Assembly: GCA_017591395.1 (NCBI GenBank)
Contig: WEDG01001475.1
Span: 79,710-143,709, forward strand
Source: Schistocephalus solidus
Taxonomy: Eukaryota; Platyhelminthes; Cestoda; Diphyllobothriidea; Diphyllobothriidae
DNA length: 64,000 nucleotides
Reading direction: 5' to 3'
Part shown: one piece after another, positions 21,240 through 30,819 of the stretch
How positions within the stretch are numbered: position 1 is the first letter of the stretch
Layout of the letters: every line of letters starts with the position of its first letter
The notes under the pieces: generated by a model
The model's database searches: none
The model's input: the letters and a program-made list of their open reading frames with translations, nothing else
Told to the model about the DNA's origin: nothing
Made by a program: the position numbers and the translations under genes

Positions 21240-22220
21240 CACTCTAACTCCTGAATTGCTGTCTCAGGACATACGTCATGTTCGACGGAGCAATCTACGA
21301 GCAAGTAAAAGGCACACAAATTGGCTGTCCGATTCCGCAGCTCATAGCTGAGGCAGTCCTGTAACGGTGTGAGTCGCTGGTCTTTCATCAGCACAGGCCG
21401 AAAATGTGTGTTTCGTATACGGATGATACTTTTGTCATCATCGAGTGGGAGCAGCTCGTGAAATTTAAAGAACGTCCCTTCGCCGTCTTCCCAGACACGC
21501 AATTAACAATGACGGATGAAGTAACCAGTACAATAGCTCTGAGGGGTACTAAGGGTGAATGCCTAGCCACGCAACTTTGCAAACCGTTGCATGCGCAAAC
21601 GATAAGACAGACTTAATCCAACCGGTCACAAAGTTTTTTCAAGCACTCCCCTACGTTAAGAATGCCTCAGAAGTCATCATCCTCCTTCTTATTCCATTTG
21701 GATCTGGGGATGCACACAGACAATAGTCAATCATTAGGCACCAGATCAGAAGACCGAAAGACCAATGGAAACGAAAGGAAACGGCTGGAGTTGATAAACC
21801 GAATCTAGTGCGGTTGTGGACCACGAAACGATGTCGAAGAAAGTGGGAGATTACTCTGAACACGAATGGCCACACACACCGTAGCAGAAAGTAGGAAGGA
21901 TGCTGGCTGTCAGGATGCGGCTCGCTCGATGCCACCCGGGCACATTTTTAAGTTTCAAGGGATCAAAATTTTCACAAGAGATGCCAACCTTGTGAGCCAT
22001 GAGCTTTTCACGTCTTTTTTTCAAACCCGAAGTCTATAAACAAGTGCGCTGACCTCCTGCTCCCATATTTTGTGCTGAGACTTTTACTGGTCAGGGGCAT
22101 CATTTACTAGGAGTGGGCATGGGTGACCAAGAGCAAAATTTACGAGTAAGGATCACATCAACGTCCCAAATGGATGAAAAAATCGTGGCCAATAATGAAT
22201 CGGATGCGGACTGATAAAAA
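21240..22220 (+). pseudogene. PLE-2 reverse transcriptase and GIY-YIG remnant
   Basis: Motif text: MFDGAIYEQVKGTQIGCPIP, IAEAVLQRCESLVF-type text, then SYTDDTFVIIEWEQLVKFKE with the catalytic YTDD at 21,416-21,427 (YVDD or YMDD is usual), and FPDTQLTMTDEV. The frame 21,404-21,616 stops at 21,614. After a gap, CGCGPRNDVEESGRLL (21,810-21,857) marks the GIY-YIG domain (family GPRNYIGETGRLL), so the Tyr-Ile-Gly core is lost. GHIFKFQGIKIFTRDANLVS (21,940-22,000) continues the C-terminus. Inactive. Confidence 0.75.
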
Positions 22221-22346
22221 ATCAACGCATCACGCCCGACAACTAGCGGTCCTCATGAGAACTGCTGATGGTAGTGCTCATGTGGTGGTGTGAGAGCTAT
22301 GTCCGATACGTACTTTATCTATTATGCGCCTCTTATGTATATCTGC

Positions 22347-22400
22347 GAGTGCCACTGATGATGGTTTCGAGTGAAAATCCGGAACCTCTGGCAAATAAAC
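22347..22400 (+). ncRNA. Hammerhead-like motif at PLE-2 3' side
   Basis: An exact CTGATGA core box lies at 22,355-22,361, followed by TGGTTTCGAGTGAAAATCC (possible stem II, GGTTT with AAATCC) and then GGAAC in place of GAAAC. Hammerhead ribozymes with a very short stem III are known from PLE termini. Here the second core box carries a substitution (GGAA for GAAA), so it is probably dead. Confidence 0.4.
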
Positions 22401-22639
22401 TTCCTATTCTGGCAGTTACATGTTCTTCTAAATTAAATGGTCTCCGAAAGACCAGAAAGTGATATTTTCACGGTTGCCTTTATCTCATATATTCCTGTCT
22501 CCTTGCCAGTTAATGCCCTCACTGTGTGTGGTCTTGCTACAGTATTTAGGCGACCTATAGCTCAGACTAACGTAAAACGCTTGGGTAACGCAGAGCTCAA
22601 ACTATTCACTCGAAAGGAAGGAAAGTTTTCAATTGACGT

Positions 22640-22870
22640 CCCCACCTGGTAGGGATGCCTTGTATGGCCGCCTAAACAGGACACGGGAATAGCAACCGCC
22701 CCGCCTGCTTAAAATAGGTGGACTTGTGGTAAAGTTCAAGAAGGTAAAGTATACCCGTGTCTTAACGCTAACACTAAACCTAACGTTTAACTAAGCTTTC
22801 AACTTAATATTAACCATAGCTCTACCCTAATCCCAAAGCTGCTGAGAATAAATAGAAAAGTGCGTCCCAT
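22640..22870 (+). repeat. Diverged third copy of the telomere-like part of the arms
   Basis: It aligns, with many changes, to 10,950-11,150: GGATGCCTTGTATGGCCGCC corresponds to GACTTATATGGTGCCC, CCGCCTGCTTAAAA to CCCACCCACTTAAAA, and GTGTCTTAACGCTAACACTA to GGGTCTTAACCCTAACACTA. The arm sequence is therefore part of a dispersed repeat family and not only a one-off inverted duplication. Confidence 0.55.
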
Positions 22871-22883
22871 CTCCCCAACGATA

Positions 22884-22896
22884 CCCCCCCCCCCCC
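22884..22896 (+). repeat. Poly-C tract (13 C)
   Basis: Thirteen consecutive C just after the telomere-like copy. Confidence 0.9.
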
Positions 22897-23925
22897 AAAG
22901 GCACTCAACTAGGGTGCGTTTTAAGTGATGCTCAATAAAAAAACCTTTGCGACAATGTGTGATACGAGTGTAGATTAGATTGCTGGGGTTATTTTTACGG
23001 CTTAACAAATCCTGGCGGTTTGAATGCATTTCAAGGAATATCAACCGAGGTGGTTGAATGAATTCTTCGTCTTCCAGTTGATAAGGTCGGATACACTGTT
23101 TACTTCATCCATCTGCACAAGTGGGTGCGTTACTGAAAAGCTTAATCCAGAGCGGGCATGAAACAGCCTGTCAGGATAGGTGGTGGGGGGAGGGGTGGGT
23201 TTACTGCCCCCTCGGTGTTCCGGTGGGCACACGACAGGGGTTAGTTGTTATACGCGCCCTTGTTGATCACCGGGCAAATAAAAGTACTATTGGCAACAAC
23301 GTAGTGCCCGGTGCTCTTCGAACTTATAGGTTGGTAATACAACCTGTACCACCCGAAGAGCGTCTTGCTGAAATGACGGAGCAGCCACCTATGGGAAGCC
23401 TTCTATATGTGACCTAACTGTGCCTGTTGAAAGGTGCCCCAATAATACATGTTGAAATTACAAAAACTTGCAGTTTTTGGATATGTTGCTGGTTCTGTTG
23501 CCAGGAGATAAGAAATAACGTACTTCAAAATCTACCAGCCGATGCCTCTGATTCAATCTTTTGACTGTATCTTTACACAGTGTAACTGGTATGGATCTAA
23601 AGTTCCCTCTTTTTGAACCCCAATTCTGAACTGGAAAGAAGACGAGCATTATTTACCTTTCCTATACGTCTCTCATCACTATAGGGGAAAAAAACAGTCG
23701 TGGGCAGCAACGTTGTGGCTGCACTCAACGTTCGACTACAGCACTTTATTGCAAGCCAAAGCACACGTACCCCTGTCGAGAGACGCAGACGACCAACATA
23801 AGCCTAAATTCGCACAGCGGAGCCACCAAAAGCCTTGTCAATACAACCCTGTATTCACACTGAATGATTCATCCCATTTGACTCTTTAGAACCAGCACTG
23901 CGTGCGGACTATAATTGTCAATCGC
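22897..23925. other. No recognisable feature
   Basis: Unique-looking spacer sequence up to the right arm. Short frames only (for example 23,121-23,417), none with a motif I recognise. Confidence 0.4.
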
Positions 23926-25916
23926 GTGAGCAAGCCCGGGGCCTGTAGACAACTCTCCACCCTCTCGTCCCTGCTCTGACGGGCAATGCCACGTACTGTC
24001 TGTCGGCTGAGGCTAGTTCATGTCGAGCCTCAGTCTTAGTGCACACACCAAGCCGTTGTGTGCGCAGGCGCATATGTATGGAATAAAAACATCTAGTGTC
24101 TAAGGATAACAACATTAGCTGGGGTGCAAAGCCAATACGTAACACGCTCGCCTGGCTGTTGCCTGAGCATCCTTCGTTAGAGAGTACAGAAGCAGTACTC
24201 AGTAAACTGAAACTTTCATTTGCCTTTCTTACAAGCAGAGTGAATGCTTCTTGATCTTATGGCATGAGGTGCAGTGGCTTACGGGCTAAAATGTCGCACG
24301 TGGTGGTTTGTAGTGGGATCCTCAACGCAGCATTGACGGCTTGTACGGTGAACGGCACTTACGCCCAATTTTAGCTAGCTCTATCTAGAATACTACGCAA
24401 CATCCAATGCATCTCTCTGTAAACTATGAAATTTTCAATTGACTCTCGGGATTCCTCATTAAATGCCTGTTCTCTTAGACCTTCAAAATATTTTCTTTGT
24501 CATTATTTGCGTAAAAACGACATTCTAAACAGCAATTGAAAATCTGGTGCGAAACGTCTGTAGTGAATAAACTGCATTCTGGGAAAATAGCCCACTTCAC
24601 CTGAGCTGAACTTTTGAGGCTTCTCTCGTTAACATTCTACTTCAGGCAGACTCAAGAGAAGAAACCAAATAGGATAAGATTAGCAGATCAAAATTATCAT
24701 TCCAGTGGTCCTCATAGATCATAATGCTCTAAGACTGTCTGACACAGGAGCCAGTTGGATGCAGCAGTTGATGACAGGACAGCGTAGCAGGCTGATAAGT
24801 TAGCTGAATTTGATATCCTTCTTGACAGAATGGTTCTAATCAAACGTTGACCCGCAGGTAAAGCCTGGCTGTATTATCTGAAAGAGAGCAACTGACCTGC
24901 GGTCTGGATAGGCGAAAGTTTTATGCCAATGAACCTAATACGCATTCATCATGAACTCCTTGGATCAATTAAATGGGCTCTAATTGGGCAGTGGGTCCAT
25001 TTCTGAATACGTCCGTTTTAATAATCTCGTACATTCGCAAGGAATATTTATTTTCTAAGTCACAATTCGCTCAAATAAACTACATATTGCGAGTCAATAT
25101 GGTTGGGAGGAGAAACGGTAGTTAACTTTGTGCAACGGCTGAGCCGACATTAAACTTCCACCCAAGCGTGCCTGACTGGACAAGTATCAATCCCAAAACT
25201 GGATCAGGCATCAGATGGTTTATATAGCCATTGGCTGGATGCTCATGGCATTCCCATAACTTTTATCCTATCGGTGGACGTGTGTTGCCGCCGCATTCAG
25301 CACAGGTTCGTGAAGCCTTGGCTGTTAGCTGTGCGTCAGATGGAGATGGGATAGCATGACAGCTTATATGGGCTGGCCTTTAGTGCATGCCAGACCACCA
25401 CGAAAAATATTATGCTATCGGCACTCAATTTACCCCCCATTTCCAGTAAACCCCCAAAGGGGACGGATGTCTTCAGGTCCTCAGTTGTTATGGGAACGAC
25501 CTTCTATGTCTGATGCAGTTGGATCCTAAATCTAGGTCAGGGCAGCTGTTTTTAACCAGTGCTAATGTCAGTGCTGAATGTGTGTTCCTACTGAGATGAG
25601 GTGAAAAGTGTGTGTTTACAGCTGTTAGGATATCCCAACAACCTATCTGTAAAATACGAACATCTTGAATATTTTGGAAACGGAAAGGGACGTGTGTTGA
25701 CTTACAAAGTAAATTATTTACCTGTTAATTCTGGAAACAGTTGAGGCCTCATTTTATGGTTACGGGTTCCACACTGATGTAGTTAACTGATCTAGTATTT
25801 ACCACCAAGGTACCTGTATTACAGAAGGCTCCAATATTTGTTTCGATAAGGATGACTTGTAACCGGAATAGAAACCACCTAGACTGCATGTTGCTCTTAA
25901 CGCCAAATTCCGGAGA

Positions 25917-26104
25917 AATTGGGCTTAGGATTAAGGTGAGTGTTGGGGTTAAGTTTTGGGTTAGGGTCAGAATTATGTTAAGGGTTAATGTTTGGGAATT
26001 GTGATAACTTTAGGGTGTAGGTGTAGGGAAGGACTAGGGTTAGGATTAAGGTTACAGTTAATTTTTATGTTAGGGTTAGTGTTAGGGTTAAGACCCAGGG
26101 ATAT
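25917..26104 (-). repeat. Degenerate telomere-like (TTAGGG)n tract, right arm
   Basis: Many TTAGGG, TTAGGA and GGGTTA units on the plus strand; this is the inverted partner of 11,048-11,243. It lies about 240 bp from the PLE-1 insertion site. Confidence 0.8.
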
Positions 26105-26341
26105 TGTCCTTTTTTGAAATTTATAGCTCGGCCGTCTCTTTTAAGTGGGTGGGACGTTCCTATTCGCCTGTATAGCATAGGGCACCATATAAGTCACCCT
26201 TACATCTGTTTCCTAGCCTGAAAATGTGCAATATCATCCGGTGTGCCATGAGTCTGTCGGTACATTTGTAGTATAAATACTTGTCTATAGACGGACTTGG
26301 ATTAAAAACACGGACATGCACTGTGTCTAAGGACAGCAAAC

Positions 26342-26353
26342 AATGCAGAAATA
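26342..26353. repeat. PLE-1 target-site duplication, left copy
   Basis: AATGCAGAAATA, repeated exactly at 29,086-29,097. The uninterrupted arm sequence on the left (10,805-10,830, inverted) contains it once. Confidence 0.85.
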
Positions 26354-26369
26354 AAAGCAGGCGTAAACA

Positions 26370-26416
26370 GCAGGATTTATTGGTACCAAGAAATTTCGCG
26401 ACGGATTATCAACTGC
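26370..26416 (-). ncRNA. Hammerhead-like ribozyme at PLE-1 3' end
   Basis: The inverted counterpart of 28,995-29,041, with the same stem I, stem III, exact GAAA and ATC cleavage triplet. The first core box again reads TTGATAA, and G10.1 of stem II is T. Finding the fold at both ends matches published reports of hammerhead ribozymes in PLE terminal repeats. Confidence 0.5.
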
Positions 26417-26585
26417 AACCCGTCTTTGCATAACACAAGTAACGAATGAAAATGGACAGCAGTTTGAATTAACAGAAAATCAATACATAACAGCAAGGTC
26501 CAATGGACATCGTAAATAACTTCAAGAAATAAAATGTGAGAAAGAAGCTTATACAACTAAAACCATGAAGCATCTAGGGTGAAAA

Positions 26586-27430
26586 TCACCAGGGCAATTG
26601 TAGATTGATCACGTGGTCTAGTTGCTTACAAAGATTGGGTTTCTCCCTCTGTATATACGCTGCTTCCAAGTAGCGCAATGTCCGAGTTGTTCGTGCCCGA
26701 ACAAGTACTCGGAAAGCTGTTTTGAGGTCTACATAATGCCGACTGTCTATTATATGTTTAGTAATCGAAGAACGTGGTACTTTATTTTCTTGTTTAAACA
26801 ACCAATTAGGTAAACGTTCAGCGGCTCTGGTTGCTAATTGCCTTTGCGTTCGCCCAATGTACTTGCATCCACAAGTGCACGTGAATTCATAAACACAATT
26901 TGGGGTGGCATGCAACGGCAAGGCATCTTTTGGATGGTTGATTGGCAGGCTTCTAGTACGATTGATAAAGAAGAGCTGAGCTGCATTGTATGTTCTTCCA
27001 ATGTGCTGCATAATCGTCGCTTGATAGTATTAGAAATATTGTCACCCTTAAAGGGTAAGTATATGCTAACGGGCTTTTTTGGAACTAAATGTTCCACCAC
27101 TTTTGGTCGTAAGGTGTTGCTATATTTTTGAATGAAACGTGCAGGATATCCACAGTTAAGTAAGGCTGATTTGATGCAGGCAATTTCTGTATCTAGAGTT
27201 TCACTAGAACAAATATTTCTCGCCCTTTGAAAAAGTGTATGTACCAAATTTCGTTTCCATTGTACTGGTACAAAGCTTTTAAAGTTCAAGTATTGCCCTT
27301 TAAAGTATTTTTGTGGAAGACAGAGCGCTTTATTGAGCCATCATCCTCTCTGAACATGAGGACGTCTAGGAAAGGTAGCGTGTTGTTCTGTTCCATGTTC
27401 ATTGTAAATTTTATCTTATGATGCAATGTT
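26586..27430 (-). pseudogene. PLE-1 linker and GIY-YIG endonuclease
   Basis: The linker frame (27,430-27,000) has NTLPFLDVLMFREDDGSI and LLNCGYPARFIQKYSN. The endonuclease frame (27,011-26,586) has CVYEFTCTCGCKYIGRTQRQ, LATRAAERLPNWLFKQENK, SITKHIIDSRHYVDLKTAFR and LEAAYIQREKPNLCKQLDHV. KYIGRTQRQ with the upstream VYEF is the GIY-YIG core, and the Glu of LEAAYI is the expected metal ligand. The two frames overlap at 26,834-27,011, so one frameshift separates them. The enzyme would nick the target DNA. Confidence 0.85.
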
Positions 27431-27431
27431 T

Positions 27432-28554
27432 TCATGGTAGAAAAAGTTCTACGGCGTCTTTCTTGTTATCAACAATCGCAAATATATCATCTACGTATCT
27501 TCTGTATAATGTTGTCATCTTCAATTTAGAGGACACCTTTTCCTCTAAGTGACCCATAAAAACATCGGCGAAGGTTGGTCCAAAGTGGACTTCCCATTGC
27601 GACTCCATCAATTTGTCTATAGATTTGCCCGTTAAACAGCAGTTGTACATTTTTGGTGCAAAGTGTAAACAATTCACGTAGTACTTCAGGCGACCGACGT
27701 GTTTAAGCCGCATGGGTGCATATAACATCTATTGTTTCATCCAATGGTACATTTGTAAATAAAGATTCCACGTCCAAAGAAATCATACACTTACCGGCGA
27801 TGTTTAAGCGCTTAATTTCTTCAATAAAATGAAAACTGTCTTTTTTGGTATAAGTAGAAAACAGTTTTCGAATTGGTTGTAGCTCCTTTACAAGCCATTT
27901 AGCTAGTCTATGTTGAGGTGCATTAGATATTGAAAGAATTGGCCGTAGAGGTATGTCCTTCTTATGTGTTTTGGGTAATCCATATAATCTGGGGATATGT
28001 GTACCTTTTGGTTTTAGAGAGAGCGCAGTATTAGTATCAATCAGGTTTTTGTCCAACAACTGTTTAACCATTTTTCCAAACTGATTTCTCCATTGCTTTA
28101 GTTTCATCTTTTTCCCTGATGTCTCTAGGCGAAATTTACTTTGGTCATTTAAAATAGATTCCATTTTTTTCACATAGTCCTTCCGGTTAAGGATAATAAC
28201 TCCGTGGCCTTTGTCAGGCTTGGAGATTATTATTTGTTCATGATGTTTCAGTGCGGAAAGGGCAGCCAAGTGTTCTTTAGTTAGAGGTGTCAGTTGTGTT
28301 ATAGGCGCTTTACGGTACTGATGAGCAATGTCCACAAATTTTGCTTTCAGCCAGCCAACGTCGTCAATGGATCTGGGTACTAGATCAGCTAGTTGAAAAT
28401 TCAATTCTTCAAACTGGGCCTCAATTTCAACTGCGTTTATTCTCCTGTTCGGCACACAAAAGTCGAGTCCTAGTGATAAAGCTTCTGATTGTAGCTTATT
28501 GAGTTTAATGTCTGATAGATTGAGAATAACTTCATCAATGTTCACAATGTACAT
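27432..28554 (-). pseudogene. PLE-1 reverse transcriptase
   Basis: The frame 28,554-27,703 encodes the N-terminus and fingers: EVILNLSDIKLNKLQSEALS, KHHEQIIISKPDKGHGVIIL, HIPRLYGLPKTHKKDIPLRP, and motif A SLDVESLFTNVPLDETI. One in-frame stop (27,703-27,705) follows VICTHAA. The same frame then gives QIDGVAMGSPL, and a frameshift near 27,585 leads to GPTFADVFMGHLEEKV and the catalytic YRRYVDDIFAIV (YVDD at 27,486-27,497). A second frameshift near 27,430 joins it to the linker. RT of this class copies the element RNA. Three lesions inactivate it, but the text is otherwise well kept, so it is fairly young. Confidence 0.85.
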
Positions 28555-29058
28555 TGGGCGAACGCAAAGGCAATTAGCAACCAGAGCCGCTGAACATTTA
28601 CCTAATTGGTTGTTTAAACAAGAAAATAAAGTACCACGTTCTTCGATTACTAAACATATACTTGACAGTGGCCATTATGTAGACCTCAAAACAGCTTTCC
28701 GAGTACTTGTTTGGGCACGAACAACTCGGAAATTGCACTACTTCGAAGCAGCGTATATACGGAGGGAGAAACCCAATCTTTGTAAGCAACTAGACCACGT
28801 GATCAATCTACAATTGCCCTGGTGATTTTCACCCTAGATGCTTCATGGTTTTAGTTGTATAAGCTTCTCCCTCACATTTTCTTTCTTGAAGTTATTTACG
28901 TTGTCCATTGGACCTTTCTGTTATGCATTGATTTTCTGTTAATTCAAACTGCTGTCCATTTTCATTCGTTACTTGTGTTATGCAAAGACGGGTTGCAGTT
29001 GATAAGCCGTCGCGAAATTTCTTGGTACCAATAAATCCTGCTGTTTACGCCTGCTTTA
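28551..29058 (+). repeat. Inverted 3'-end copy fused to the 5' side of PLE-1
   Basis: It repeats 26,357-26,864 in reverse: GIY-YIG coding from YIGRTQRQLATRAAEHLPNW to HVINLQLPW, followed by the same 3' untranslated sequence. Differences are scattered, for example HYVDLKTAFRVLVW here and HYVDLKTAFRVLVR in the main copy. The junction lies inside the Tyr-Ile-Gly core, directly against the first codons of the main RT frame. Confidence 0.9.
28995..29041 (+). ncRNA. Hammerhead-like ribozyme in PLE-1 inverted end
   Basis: Stem I: GCAG (28,995-28,998) pairs with CTGC (29,038-29,041). Core box TTGATAA (28,999-29,005; consensus CTGANGA, two changes). Stem II: GC/GC closing a CGTC loop (29,006-29,013). 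GAAA at 29,014-29,017 is exact. Stem III: 29,018-29,026 pairs with 29,027-29,035 over eight of nine positions, leaving little or no loop. Cleavage triplet ATC (29,035-29,037). The layout is that of a type I hammerhead. The two core changes argue that this copy is slow or dead. Confidence 0.5.
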
Positions 29059-29085
29059 CATTCATACCCGGGAGAAAATGCTTCA

Positions 29086-29097
29086 AATGCAGAAATA
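29086..29097. repeat. PLE-1 target-site duplication, right copy
   Basis: AATGCAGAAATA, identical to 26,342-26,353. The arm sequence resumes immediately after it. Confidence 0.85.
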
Positions 29098-30609
29098 GCC
29101 TTTCCTGTGTCACTGTATTTGGAAGTTCGAGTCCTTGAGAAATGTGTGAAATAGAATAACAGTAAGTAGTACTAATAATAAAATACGATATACTACGCCC
29201 AATTAAGGAATCAAGTTTTGTTTGATACTCAAGTTTCAGTGTAAAACGGAACAGTGTGGATGCTTTTAAAATTTATTGATGGCCTTACTTTTCGATTAGT
29301 ACGAAGGCGAAAGGCACGCGTCCCTGTTAGGTTACCTGGAAGGAAGATTTTTAAGGTGAAATCGCTTTTCACGAGAGATTGAATTTTCATTTTTTTCGGC
29401 CTTAAATTGGGGCCCGATGCGTCTCCTACGAAAGAAAGAACTGAAGCAAACTCGTTCTCCAAATGTCGGGAGCCATCTTTTTTGATTGGTGTGGTTACAA
29501 TTCAATAGGGAAGCTTTCCTTCCTTGGGATTGATTAGAGCCAAGTCAAGTCATTCCGGTGTCTATGGATACAGCAGAACGCTTAGAGATTCAGCGCACTC
29601 TCTTTGGCTTGACATTTAAGATTTTAGTAGGTTAATTAATTAATATTTTATGGAGTAAGGTTTAAAATTGAGATTAGTACTATGCTACTGTTCTAGGTCA
29701 GCTTTAGGGCTATGCCGCAGAAATAGGTACTTCCCATCTGGAAAAGGTTTCACATCTACCGGGACTGCCCCGGACACCTAGTCCGGTTTCCAACCGGCGA
29801 TTGATTGGGGACAGTTTCTGTAGTACTGAAGCTCTCTGGTCCATGCTTGTATGCTTCATCCGTAGCAGAGTATACCGTTCGTGCCTCGATACGAGATGCA
29901 AAAGAAAAATGTGATTTGGTGTAATGGCAATTTCTCCTGGCTACTCTCCTCCATCGCCAGCACCGAAGTCAGCGATGACAATCGATAATCAATCAGCAGC
30001 CAGTGCCGCATGTCTGGAGGGTAATGCGCAGGAGTCTCTATGTGGACGCCAAATCAATACATCGAAAAATTGAGTTCTCATCGCAAATCAAGGCTTCAAG
30101 CAGCTCGCGGCTTCTCTTGCTTCCGGCATGAACAAAAGATTTTGGCTGCTGCGAGGCTGAACTAATTACGTCTTTTGAAATTGTGTGCCAACGCTTGTGA
30201 TGGTGCGTGGGATCGTGACCCCTTAAGCCTCCTTAACAGATGTCAAAACATGATATATCTTAGGTGGAGTTCCAGATTAAGCACTCTGGGGACGAGTTAG
30301 TAGGCACCGACGCACAAAACCTTTTGGAGAGCAAGTCCATCTAATTTATTCGTAGAACTCTTGGACCTTACGTGCTTTGCCTCTCGGGTTGCTTCAGTGG
30401 CTCGGAATCCATTTGAAAAGCGTCCTCATATGACATCATTTGTGATCACCTGGGTTATTTCAGTGGACTCTGAGGGGCTGTGTAGGGTTTTTTGCCACCC
30501 TGGAAACCACCTTTTCAGTTTGACCGTTGACATTTCACCTAATGATGACAGATATTGCTCCTTTAACTTTTTATCTTAAATTTTAGATTTCTGAGAATGG
30601 CCGATACAA

Positions 30610-30704
30610 GCGACAAGAGCTTTATCTGCCTGACGTTGGGATTCCAACTCAAAATCAACTATGAGCTAGAATCCGTAAGGCCAAGCGAATGAATTTCTTG
30701 TCTC
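30610..30704. repeat. ~95-bp palindromic hairpin repeat, copy 2
   Basis: CGACAAGAGCTTTATCTGCC pairs with the stretch ending TTTCTTGTC. It is homologous to 781-876. Relative to the flanking small ORF the loop is inverted compared with copy 1, as if the hairpin had flipped. It lies just outside the right arm end (30,590). Confidence 0.65.
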
Positions 30705-30819
30705 AGCGATCGCATCTACGTCCTTTCAATGTGAGGATCGCGTTGGACATGTCATGAAAATTCTGCAACAAGCTCTTTCTGACAATAAAGCACCTGTCAT
30801 CGATGTTAAATTTAAATAG
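30700..30819 (+). CDS. Small conserved ORF fragment, partner of 603-833
   Basis: An open plus-strand frame reads CEDRVGHVMKILQQAL, then APVIDVKFK, and a TAG stop at 30,817-30,819. It is similar at the protein level to the minus-strand frame at 603-833, and both abut the same hairpin. The product is not recognised. There is no plausible ATG of its own, so it is a fragment. Confidence 0.3.
   Translation, partial: VSAIASTSFQCEDRVGHVMKILQQALSDNKAPVIDVKFK

Larger units (their letters stand above)
20541..22462 (+). mobile_element. Penelope-like element, degenerate (PLE-2)
   Basis: RT, GIY-YIG and C-terminal text follow on the plus strand from about 21,240 to 22,300. Upstream (20,541-20,770) lies a minus-strand stretch carrying the same hammerhead-like centre as the hairpin family, and downstream at 22,347-22,400 there is a plus-strand hammerhead-like motif. 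The element therefore seems flanked by oppositely oriented terminal sequences, as PLE-1 is. PLEs encode an RT related to telomerase RT plus a GIY-YIG nickase. This copy has many stops. Confidence 0.7.
26354..29085 (-). mobile_element. Penelope-like element PLE-1 inserted in the right arm
   Basis: A 2.7-kb PLE on the minus strand: RT from 28,554, then linker, then GIY-YIG endonuclease ending at 26,586, then a 3' end reaching 26,357. On the far side (28,551-29,058) a ~508-bp copy of the element's own 3' end is fused in inverted orientation, so the element begins and ends with the same sequence head to head. A 12-bp duplication flanks it. PLEs replicate by target-primed reverse transcription and often carry partial, sometimes inverted, terminal copies. 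About 27 bp (29,059-29,085) between the inverted end and the duplication are unexplained filler. Confidence 0.9.
23926..30590 (-). repeat. Right arm of the giant inverted repeat (interrupted by PLE-1)
   Basis: Reverse complement of 9,300-13,263. Without the 2.74-kb PLE-1 insertion its length is about 3.92 kb, close to the 3.96 kb of the left arm. It starts at GTGAGCAAGC (23,926). Homology is strong to about 30,535 (matching 9,368) and weaker to about 30,590. Point differences and one-base indels are scattered, with no sign of coding constraint. Confidence 0.9.

Noticed and set aside
9300..30590. Polinton/Maverick-type giant DNA transposon with long terminal inverted repeats
   Set aside because: The spacer holds only retroelement relics and repeats; no DNA polymerase B, integrase of that class, ATPase or capsid-type gene was seen.
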